This document shows positions 56,000 through 64,000 of a DNA stretch of 64,000 nucleotides, piece after piece. The DNA comes from Pleurostoma richardsiae (Eukaryota > Ascomycota > Sordariomycetes > Calosphaeriales > Pleurostomataceae): positions 62,001-126,000 of the forward strand of contig JANBVO010000047.1 of assembly GCA_030052745.1 (NCBI GenBank), read 5' to 3'. The translations under genes and the position numbers were made by a program. The notes below the pieces were generated by a model that was given only the letters and a program-made list of their open reading frames with translations, did not search any database and was not told the DNA's origin. Positions within the stretch are counted from its first letter, which is position 1. Every line of letters begins with the position of its first letter.

Positions 56000-56248
56000 C
56001 CAGTGGATCCCCCGGGTTTCATGCAGCTTTCCCCTTCCCCTTCCCCCCTTCGACATTCTTCTTCACGCTCTCTTCTTCACCTTCCAGCCGAAGCGGCTTT
56101 CTGGTTCTGCATAGACAAGTGTCTCTGCCGGCACAGGAGAGGATTCACAACCCGCCACCCCCGGACCTGAACTGCGTGCCTCGAGCTTCGTGACGCCCTC
56201 AACGCGACCCGCGCCCCTCGATAAACACTCGCCCATCCTCCCGTCACC

Positions 56249-58125
56249 ATGTCGGCCGGACCCCTCGAGGTGTACAACGGCACCACCGGTGTCGCTGCCA
56301 CCGGCGGCGACTCGCTGACCGAGGACCTCAATGTCTACTACTCGGTAAGATATACACGCCCCCTGGCCATGATGAAGCCCCCGTGGCCCGCCCGACGATG
56401 AAGATCCCTCCGCTGACACGGCTTTTTTACCCCCCCGGACAGAGCGGCGACTTCGCCTGGATCCTCAGCTCGTCAGCCCTCGTGCTGCTCATGATCCCGG
56501 GCGTCGGCTTCTTCTACAGCGGGCTGGCGCGGCGCAAGTCGGCGCTGTCGCTCATCTACCTGTCCCTGATGTCCATAGCGGTCATAGGATTCCAGTGGTT
56601 CTTCTGGGGCTACTCGCTCACCTTCTCCCACACCGGCAGCTCCTACATCGGAGACCTGACCAACTTCGGCCTCATGAAGGTCCTGGGCCAGCCCAGCGTC
56701 GGCAGCACCAAGATCCCTGATCTGCTCTTCTGCCTGTACCAGGGCATGTTCGCCGCCATCACGTGAGTCCCCTGTCGCCGCCTCCCTCTCCCTTGCTCCC
56801 TCGCTCCTCGCCGCCGCATACCGACCTGTGGGATCACGGGGCTGGCGCCCTTGACTCCTGATTGGGCGTGTGGCGCACTGCAGAAGATGCAGGTACCGGG
56901 AGGTTTTGGCTCATCCGCGTGCACATATGCTGACGATGCTGCGTCTCCAGGCCCGCCCTCGCCATTGGATGCGCCGCCGACCGCGCGCGCATGCTGCCGT
57001 GCCTCGTCTTCATCTTCGTCTGGGGCACCATCGTCTACGACCCCATTGCGTACTGGACGTGGAACGGCAACGGCTGGTCCTTCAAGATGGGCGGCCTCGA
57101 CTTCGCCGGCGGCACCCCCGTGCACATCAGCTCCGGCGCCGCCGCCCTCGCCTACTCGCTGATGCTGGGCAAGCGCACCGGCTACAGCAAGAACCAGGGC
57201 CTGCCGTACCGCCCACACAACGTCACCCATGTCGTCCTCGGCACCGTCTTCCTGTGGGTCGGCTGGTTCGGCTTCAACGGCGGCTCCGCCCTCGCCGCCA
57301 ACCTGCGCGCCGTCATGGCCTGCATCGTCACCCACATCGCCGCCTCCGTCGCCGGCTTCACCTGGTGCCTGCTCGACTACCGCCTCGAGCGCAAGTGGAG
57401 CACCGTCGGCTTCTGCTCCGGCGCCATCGCCGGTCTCGTCGCCATCACCCCGGCCTCCGGCTTCGTCCCTGCCTGGGCTGCCGTCATCTTCGGTGTCGTC
57501 GGTGGCATCGTCTGCAATTTTGCCACCAAGATCAAGTTCCTCATCGGTGTTGATGACGCCCTCGACGTGTTCGCCGAGCATGGCGTTGGCGGTATCGTCG
57601 GCAACCTCCTGACGGGCCTGTTTGCTGCGTGAGTCCTTGTCAATCTTCTTCTTTTCTTGCTGCCGCCCCTTGTGCTGACGGCGAGCTCTTCCCAGTGACT
57701 ACATTGCCCACCTTGACGGCTTCTCCGAGATCGACGGCGGCTGGCTCAACCACCACTACATCCAGCTCGCGTACCAGCTGGCCGACTCTGTTGCCGGCTT
57801 CAGCTACTCGTTTGGCATGACCTGCATCATCCTCTTCATCATGAACTTCATCCCCGGCCTGAGCCTGCGCGTCTCCCCCGAGGAGGAGGAGCTTGGCCTT
57901 GACGACGCCCAGCTCGGCGAGTTTGGTGAGTCGCGTTCTCTCTTCCGTTTCCCTGAAAGAGCATGCAGCTGACTGTCATCCCCCTCTACAGCTTACGACT
58001 ACGTTGAGCTCACCCGCCACGCCGACGACATCCTCCACAACGGCGAGGGCGCCAGCAGCACCCCCGGCAGCGTCAAGGAGTCGCCCGCCACCAAGTCCGC
58101 TCAGACCCCGGAGAAGGTCGTGTAG
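56249..58125 (+). CDS. ammonium transporter (Mep/Amt family)
   Basis: Plasma-membrane ammonium uptake. Exons 56249-56344, 56443-56762, 56951-57628, 57696-57925 and 57992-58125 join to 485 residues with about eleven membrane helices. Family marks are GDFAWILSSSALVLLMIPGVGFFYSGL, the FAGGTPVHISSG segment with the first pore His, HNVTHVVLGTVFLWVGWFGFNGGSA, and AEHGVGGIVGNLLTG with the second pore His. Both histidines of the twin-His pore are therefore present. The C-terminal tail has EEEELGLDDAQLGEFAYDYVEL, the conserved regulatory segment, and then a short Ser/Pro-rich end. It may act as permease or as sensor (Mep2 type); sequence by eye does not decide. Confidence 0.96.
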
Positions 58126-58463
58126 ACAGGACCGAACTTCGTCACTCGGGGAGATGGGGACAGAACGCATTGCATGGTGTGTGAAATGGGTGGAGCGGTT
58201 GCATGGCCTTGCCGGGAGGAGGGAAAATGATGCAGTGAATTTGATACCTATTTGCCTTGGCTCGTTTTGAATGTCAAAAAGGGGACAAGAGAGCCCGTTG
58301 TAATGTAGGATCGAGCAAATTGAAATTCCCTGTTTGTTCGAGAAGCCTGCCGGCGCCGTTTTTGTTTGTATAAGCCGGCCTGGTAACTCACCCCAGAGTT
58401 GCCCATCGCCGTCAGCACGCTCGGGGTCCACGCTCGCGAACCACCGCGAAAGGATATTTCGTC
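58126..58463. other. intergenic, convergent gene ends
   Basis: Between the ammonium transporter stop and the ceramidase-like stop. No supported gene. Confidence 0.5.
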
Positions 58464-59840
58464 TCAGCCGCTGTCACCGTGGTTCTCCTCAAAGACCCTC
58501 CGCCACAGCACGGTTCCCTGTTCTGGGTCCATGATAACGGCGTAGTGCGTCTCCTCGTTGCTGACCTCCCGGTCCTTGACCAGACCGAGCACATCCCGGA
58601 CGCCCACAGCCTCAGCATGCCGCTTGAGCCTGCGATAGCGGCTGTCTAGCTTCTTCCGCCAGAGTGCGTCCACGTGGCGTTTGCGCTCGGTCGAGTAGGC
58701 GACCAGCTCGCTCATGCCGATGGCGTGCTCGACTTCCTGGTGCGCAGCCCGCGGCAGGTCCGATGGGTCCTGTTCGTCTGAGACGTCGTGATTGTATGTA
58801 GTGAGGAACGTGTCCGACTCTCTGATGGAGGCGGCGCAGTGGTCCTTCTCCACGCTGTAGACGCGCTGGGGTGTGCAGAAGATGAGGTATGCGGCGCTGG
58901 ACGGTAGCGTGCGCAGCTGCGTGAGGATGCGGCCCATCACGCCCTCTTCCTGCTGGCCTCCTGGTCCGTCGGCGCGTCCCGCTGCCGGCTGCTCCTTGTC
59001 CACCGATGCCTCTCCAGCGTCAACGCCCCGCTCCGCCTCCGGCCGCAGCAGGTAGCCCCGCAAGACGCTCGAGATACTCCGGCGCAGGCCGAGCACGACC
59101 ATCGCCTGGTGGAGGCGGAAGGCGAGCCGCCGCCGGCGGGTGCTGCGGTCATGGCGGGCCCGGAAGTTGAGGCTCATGCTGAGGCCCCTGCGGACGCCGG
59201 TCAGCACGCCCACGTAGCCGAAATAGGTGACGCTGGTGGCGACGACAGGCCCGCCCTGGCGCCGCACGAAATCCAGCTCCACGACCATCTTGCGCAGCGG
59301 ATCCATGCCCCAGTCCAGCGTCCGGAAGTGCAGCATGCGCGACGACGACAACGACGACGGCCTGCTGCCGCCTTGCGCGCGTGCATCCGCGGCCTCCACA
59401 CGCACGCCGCCGCTGGTGCATCCGAGCAGCAGGTCCAGGAGGACGTTGAAGGCGACGAGAAGGTATACGGGTACGCCTGCGGCCGCGGAGATGCCGCGGA
59501 GCTCGCGGGTCTCCTCCGACGAGTAGACACGGCGGAGGACGATACGGGCGAAGAGGTGCAGGGACCGGGCCAGCAGCGGCGGGGCTAGAGCGCCGACGAG
59601 CTCAGAGAACAAGCCAGCGAGGTCTGCAGAGGAGATGCGGCCAGCCAGGCGCCGCGCGACGTGGTCGTAGCGGTGCTCGGGGGGCTGGGAGAGGTCGACG
59701 GTGAAGCGTGGAGGCTCCGGGCCCTGGCTCGAGTCGCTCTGGAGGAAGAGCACGCCTGCGTCGGCGGCGCTGCCAGCTGCCGCCCGGGCGTTGATGCCGT
59801 CGCCACGGCCGGCGCGGGTGCGGCGGCCTGCCGCGTACAT
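58464..59840 (-). CDS. acid-ceramidase/NAAA-like N-terminal-nucleophile amidase
   Basis: A 458-residue intronless protein of the acid ceramidase / N-acylethanolamine acid amidase family, which cleaves fatty-acid amides after self-cleavage before a cysteine. The NAAA-beta-type start FTVDLSQPPEHRYDHVA is at about residues 46-62. The likely nucleophile is Cys141 in LLGCTSGGV, matching the CTS of the family. LHFRTLDWGMDPLR follows and carries the expected Arg and Asp. The C-terminal part has TTYNHDV and ETHYAVIMDPEQ. There is no evident signal peptide: the first 35 residues are Ala/Arg/Gly-rich and disordered-looking. Animal members are lysosomal, so the site of action here is unclear; an upstream exon could have been missed. 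Confidence 0.85.
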   Translation of the reverse strand: MYAAGRRTRAGRGDGINARAAAGSAADAGVLFLQSDSSQGPEPPRFTVDLSQPPEHRYDHVARRLAGRISSADLAGLFSELVGALAPPLLARSLHLFARIVLRRVYSSEETRELRGISAAAGVPVYLLVAFNVLLDLLLGCTSGGVRVEAADARAQGGSRPSSLSSSRMLHFRTLDWGMDPLRKMVVELDFVRRQGGPVVATSVTYFGYVGVLTGVRRGLSMSLNFRARHDRSTRRRRLAFRLHQAMVVLGLRRSISSVLRGYLLRPEAERGVDAGEASVDKEQPAAGRADGPGGQQEEGVMGRILTQLRTLPSSAAYLIFCTPQRVYSVEKDHCAASIRESDTFLTTYNHDVSDEQDPSDLPRAAHQEVEHAIGMSELVAYSTERKRHVDALWRKKLDSRYRRLKRHAEAVGVRDVLGLVKDREVSNEETHYAVIMDPEQGTVLWRRVFEENHGDSG

Positions 59841-61244
59841 GAGGACGCCGGAGCTGCAGGAAGGCTGCGCATCAATCTGCGCAGGCAGGGCAGCCCACCT
59901 CAGTCTCCCGCTCGAACTGGGCTTCGCTGCTGAGAGTAGCTGCGGATGTGCCAGACCGTCGCACGTGCGTGTTTATGTTTGTATGCCTGTCCCCTTCGGT
60001 ATATTGGAGCGAAGAAAACGAGAACAGGCTTCGAGGAGGCGTTGGAGGAAAAGGAGCGTGGGGTCCTGTTCCTTGAGGTCATAGACTGCGACCTCTACGC
60101 GCGCCCACCGATTCACGCCTCATGGCCTGTATGTGTCCGGTGCGACATCTATAAGGTTGCTGGTTGACGATGAGGACACATGTAGGTGCCTATTGATATG
60201 GTAGGCAGCCATGCACCGGGAGGAGGCAGCAGCAGGAGCAGGATCGAGGCTGCAGCGCCCCTCACTCGATCGCTCACTCACTGCCTGGCTCAAGGTGAGA
60301 TGAGCTTACCTCAGGTTGGATTTTCACTCACTAGCTTAAGTTCTCACTCACAATGGTGGTTCGTCTCTTATCCCTCAGGACATATTCAGGCGACAACAAC
60401 ACCCTGGACACTTTCTTCCTGACACAAAACTCGCCGGCGCTGCAGTCGATGCTTATCGCATGTCCTTCTCGTCGCTTGGCGAGCGTCAAGACCTGAGGCC
60501 AGAGGGAGCAACGGCACGCTCTCACCCTCACCTACGGGCAAAACCGTCAGCTATCTGCGGCTGGACAGGTGGTTCAGGGACTCGAGGGACTCGAGGGGTG
60601 GGCGTTGTGTTCATAAAACGGAGTTCCCGGTATTTCACGATAGTTCTGCCACCCTAGAGCCGGTTTGTGGTTGAGATGTCGGCTTTGCAAAGTACAGCTC
60701 TGCTCTTGGGTCAGCATTGCAGTAACCCAGAGCAGATACTGGAAACCTAAGCGCCCGATAACCGCGGTTACACCAACCAGCCCTTACTCTGGGTCGAGAG
60801 CGTGGAGATCAGCCTCCACAGCGGTCTAGCTGCATCCCGCAAGGCCCTGCCAGCCAAAAGGCACCCACAGTCACGCACTCGTCTCAGTCCGACCCTCCAA
60901 CCATCCGATGCCAACCGGTCCACGGCTGGTACGTTGACTACTGATGTCTCTCGTGGCCCTTCCGAGTCCGCAGGATCTTCACAAAACGGCACTAGGCAAG
61001 GCGGTCGGGAGATGGCATGAGCACGCCGGCCTGTTTCTTCTGGCTCACGACTACCTACTACCTACTCCCCAAGCAACTCCAGTGACTTGGTGCAAAGACG
61101 ACAAAGACAGATTCTGTGAAACGGAGGCCCTTCACGCCAAGTGCGAGTCCCCGCAGGGTCCAGGGAGGAGACGATAGCTAGCTAGCCTGCCGGCCGTTGA
61201 TCCCGCCTAGCTGGGCATAGCTCAAGAGCCTCGAAGGCCCGATT

Positions 61245-61291
61245 ATCTGATGGAAAAGATAAGATGAGGGCGGGCCTGAACCATCTGATTA
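61245..61291. promoter_or_regulatory. GATA-type sites, SreA/URBS1-like
   Basis: ATCTGAT at 61245-61251, GATAAG at 61258-61263 and ATCTGATTA at 61283-61291 lie within 47 bases, 320-360 bases before the start. ATCWGATAA is the extended site of the iron repressor SreA/URBS1/SRE in fungi; these match in part. An iron-repressed promoter is expected for this gene family. Confidence 0.45.
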
Positions 61292-61498
61292 GATGGGCCC
61301 AGTACCCGCGCTCGTACCAGAACAGCAGGACGGCACTCGCAACCCCGATCTCCGCTCTCGTTCGCCCGCATCCCCTGTAATGCCAAGCCCAGAGTTTTCG
61401 TCGCTGTCAGCGAGCCGGTGAGGTGCCGCGGGCGGCAGTCGGGAACGGAACGTGGGCGGGCAGGGGATCAGACTGTGTCGATCATGACCTGTCCTGTC

Positions 61499-61504
61499 TA
61501 TAAA
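61499..61504 (+). promoter_or_regulatory. TATA box of the siderophore permease
   Basis: TATAAA 105 bases before the start codon. Confidence 0.55.
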
Positions 61505-61608
61505 GGGCTGCTCGCAGCCCCCCTGCTGCCCCGCGATGGGACTCGGACTTGGTAGCAGACAGTCCTGCGGTCGCTCCATCCAGCAGACATCAGCGTCAAG
61601 CGTCCATC

Positions 61609-63667
61609 ATGGCAGCCAAGCCGCAGGAGTCCATCTTTGCAGACGAGAAGTCGGTGCCGACGGACGGGACGGTGTCTCCCACCCCCGAGGACGAAGCCGT
61701 CATCTCCTCGGTCGGCGATGTGCTCCAGTCCAGGGGCGTGACGCGCATGGAGGCCGTCTACCGCGAGGCCAAGACCAGCCGCCTCTCGTTCTACCTCGTG
61801 GGGGTCTCGGTACTGGTGTGTGCCTGGGCCTTCTCGCTCGACAGCTCCACGACGTCCTACTACAGCGTCGACGCGTCGTCGTACTACAAGGAGCACTCCT
61901 CGGTCCTCTCGACGCTCTCCATCGCCACGGGCATCATCTCGGCGGTGGCCAAGCCCTTCATCGCAAAGATCTCCGACATCACGTCGCGACCCTACACCTA
62001 CCTCCTGGCGCTCGTCTTCTACGTCGTCGGCTATGTCATCGCCGCCGCCAGCCAGTCCATCTCGGCCTACGTCGTCGGCGAGGTGTTCGTGTCCATCGGC
62101 TCGTCGGGGCTCGACCTGACAAACGACATCATCGTGGCTGACCTGTCGCCCCTGGAGTGGCGCGGCTTCATCGGCTCCATGCTGTCGACGCCCTTCATCA
62201 TCAACACCTGGTTCGCCGGCAAGATCGTCGACGCCATGCAGTCCAGGGACCAGTGGCGCTGGGGCTACGGCATGTTTACCATCATCATGCCCGCCGCCCT
62301 CGGCCCGGCCATCGCGACGCTCATCTATCTGGACAGGAAGGCCAAGAAGGACGGCATCGTCAATATCGCATCTTCCAACGCCGCACGCCGCGCGGCCAGG
62401 GAGCTCGCCGAGCGCCAGGGTCACGAGGCGCCCCACGGAGTGGTCGTCGCCCCCGCTGCCGAGCCCGCGGGCTCCTGGGTCGAGAGTCTCAAGCGGAATC
62501 TGGAGGAGATCGACGCCTTCGGGCTGATCCTACTCGGCTTTGGCTGGAGTCTGCTGCTGCTGCCCTTCAGCCTCAAGACCTACGCCGAACACCACTGGAA
62601 GAACCCGTCCCTCATCGCCATGATGATCGTCGGCGGGCTGCTGCTCATAGCCTACGTCGTCTACGAAATCAAGTGGGCCAAGATCCCGAGCGCGCCTCGC
62701 AGGCTGGTCATGAACAAGACCTTTGTGATGGCCGTCGTCATCGACGGCTTCTATCTTCGTACGTCGCTCTTCTGCGCTTTACTCCCCCACCCCTGGGCGC
62801 GGCTCCCCGCAGCCGGCGTAGTCCATGTGCTTCCTCTCCTATGTGCGCCTCCGCTGATCCCTGCTTGAAGTCGCCGGCAACATCCGATCCCTCTACTGGT
62901 CGTCCTACGTCTATATTGCCAAGCCGTGGTCGTACCAAGACTGGGTCTACTACACCAACACGCTGACCCTCGCGCTCTGCGTCTTCGGTGTCGTTGCCGG
63001 CCTCCTGCAGCGGTGGACTCACCGCTACAAACTCATCCAGATCGTCGGCCTCTGCATCAAGCTGATAGGAATGGGCATTATGCTGGACGGCAGACGTGCC
63101 ACCATCAGCACCGCCTCGATGGTGATCGCTCTCATCATGGTCGGGTGCGGTGGCGCCTTCTCCGTCGTCGGCTCGCGTGTCGCATCCCAGGCGTCTGTGC
63201 CTCACCAGGACGTGGCCTTGGCCATCGCCCTGCTCTCTCTGTGGTCGAAGATCGGCGGCTCCATCGGCAGCGCCATCGTCGCCGTCATCTGGGCGAACAA
63301 GATGCCCAAGATGCTGCGCAAGTACCTCCCCGAGACGGCGACCGACGCCGACGTGACGAAGCTGTTCAACAGCGTCACGTCGATCCGGAAGCTGTACGCG
63401 ATCGACGACCCGATGAGGCAGGGTGCCATCGAGGCGTACAGGCGGACCCTCTACTACTGCCTCGCCCCCGCACTGGGGCTGGCCTTCATCCCGCTCATCG
63501 CCGCCTTCTTCCAGACTAACTTCTACCTGGGCAAGCAGCAGAACGCCGTCACCAACGTCGGCAACGACGGGCTCGTGCTGAAGGACGAGCACAAGAATTC
63601 CGAGCCGCTGCCGCCCGCGAAGACTAGGAAGGAGGCATTCCTGAGGTTCTGGGCTGGTCGGTCATGA
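61609..63667 (+). CDS. siderophore-iron transporter (MFS, Arn/Mir type)
   Basis: Takes up ferric siderophores by proton symport at the plasma membrane. Exons 61609-62758 and 62871-63667 join to 648 residues with about fourteen membrane segments. Family marks are MEAVYREAKTSR before TM1, FSLDSSTTSYYSVDASSYY, TGIISAVAKPFIAKISD, the SSGLDLTNDIIVADLSPLEWRG block, and the second-half sequence FYLLAGNIRSLYWSSYVYIAK restored by the splice. The long loop with YYTNTL and the C-terminal NNxG-like segment also fit. The start at 61609 is the first ATG in frame with a normal cytosolic tail. Promoter GATA motifs suit repression by an SreA-type factor. Which siderophore it carries is not predictable. Confidence 0.95.
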
Positions 63668-64000
63668 AGCCGAACGTCATAATCGTCACAGCGGTTGACG
63701 TGGCCGTATTGGCGTGTGGCATCCCGGCCTGCCGTTTTCAGTGTACGTAGGCTGGTAGGTAAGATTTCATCCGTAGGACAACGCGGTCATTGTAAATACA
63801 TAAACCATCCCCGTCTGTAGTCACGCCCTCCAGATACATGAAACCCCAAACGCGCAGGAATTGGCCCCTACTACATATACCTCTCACTGACGGCCCGCCT
63901 CTGCTAACGGAGAACTCTGGAGTGAGAGAAACGTGAATCGATTTCGTTTTCCAGCTGGTAGCTGCTTATTTTGTGCTTTCTTCCTGGCGGCTCTCCACGA
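63668..64000. other. 3' flank of the siderophore permease
   Basis: Untranslated trailer and flank to the window edge. Contains a GTACGTAGGCTGGTAGGTAAG word near 63742. No gene seen. Confidence 0.5.

Larger units (their letters stand above)
51417..56248. other. 4.8 kb gene-poor region upstream of the ammonium transporter
   Basis: I find no gene here that I can support on either strand. Frames up to about 290 codons exist, but they are low-complexity or repeat-driven. The tract holds several microsatellites (GA/GT at 53064, GATG/CACG/CA at 54965, a TACCCATC tandem at 55389) and a G/C-rich GGGC repeat near 55860. Pyrimidine-rich DNA from about 56010 suggests the transporter's leader. Confidence 0.5.
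59841..61608. other. intergenic, promoters of two divergent genes
   Basis: 1.8 kb between the starts of the ceramidase-like gene and the siderophore permease. Short frames only. A CTACCTACTACC word at about 61051 resembles the palindrome family. The permease side holds GATA-type sites and a TATA box, listed separately. Confidence 0.5.

Noticed and set aside
1-64000. Secondary-metabolite cluster, tRNA or rRNA genes, CRISPR arrays, transposons or virus-like remnants
   Set aside because: No PKS, NRPS, terpene synthase or DMATS core gene, no tRNA-like B box in a cloverleaf setting, and no transposase, reverse transcriptase or terminal repeats were recognised by eye.

Overview
The window is a piece of a filamentous ascomycete (Pezizomycotina) nuclear genome, probably a Sordariomycete. 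Protein-coding genes sit on both strands and most are broken by short introns of about 48-90 bases with GT-AG ends and CTNAC-like branch sites. Coding DNA is GC-rich. The protein set is typical of these fungi: Zn2Cys6 regulators, MFS permeases, Rvs161, an ammonium permease and a siderophore permease. I see no tRNA, rRNA, CRISPR array or recognisable transposon or virus remnant. Gene models below were built by hand from frame continuity, splice signals and remembered family sequence; none was checked by a search.

Left part, about 1-25 kb, is accessory metabolism. The 3' end of a Gal4-like regulator faces an intracellular GH2 beta-mannosidase, which is divergent from an MFS sugar permease; together they look like a manno-oligosaccharide uptake and hydrolysis unit. 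A PaiB-like flavin-binding protein and a secreted Gly/Pro-rich protein of unknown function follow. Then come a secreted L-amino-acid oxidase, a DHA1 drug-type permease, a Dal5-type anion permease with eight GATA sites in its promoter, a secreted amidase, and a glutathionyl-hydroquinone reductase. Several fit nitrogen scavenging and detoxification.

Middle part, about 28-39 kb, holds a large multi-domain ubiquitin-conjugating enzyme. Next is the most interesting block: an intronless cytochrome P450, a divergently transcribed Zn2Cys6 regulator, and a divergent-sequence NADPH-cytochrome P450 reductase, side by side. This looks like a self-contained, self-regulated monooxygenase module.

Right part, about 39-64 kb, is mostly conserved cell biology: cyclin H (TFIIH), an endophilin/Gvp36-like BAR protein, a PPxY alpha-arrestin, Rvs161 and peptidyl-tRNA hydrolase, then a 4.8 kb gene-poor tract, an ammonium transporter, an acid-ceramidase/NAAA-like hydrolase and a siderophore-iron permease. 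Promoters here carry repeated TACCTAGGTA-like palindromes that I did not see in the first 26 kb, whereas several accessory genes have TATA boxes. Two introns appear to use GC-AG ends.
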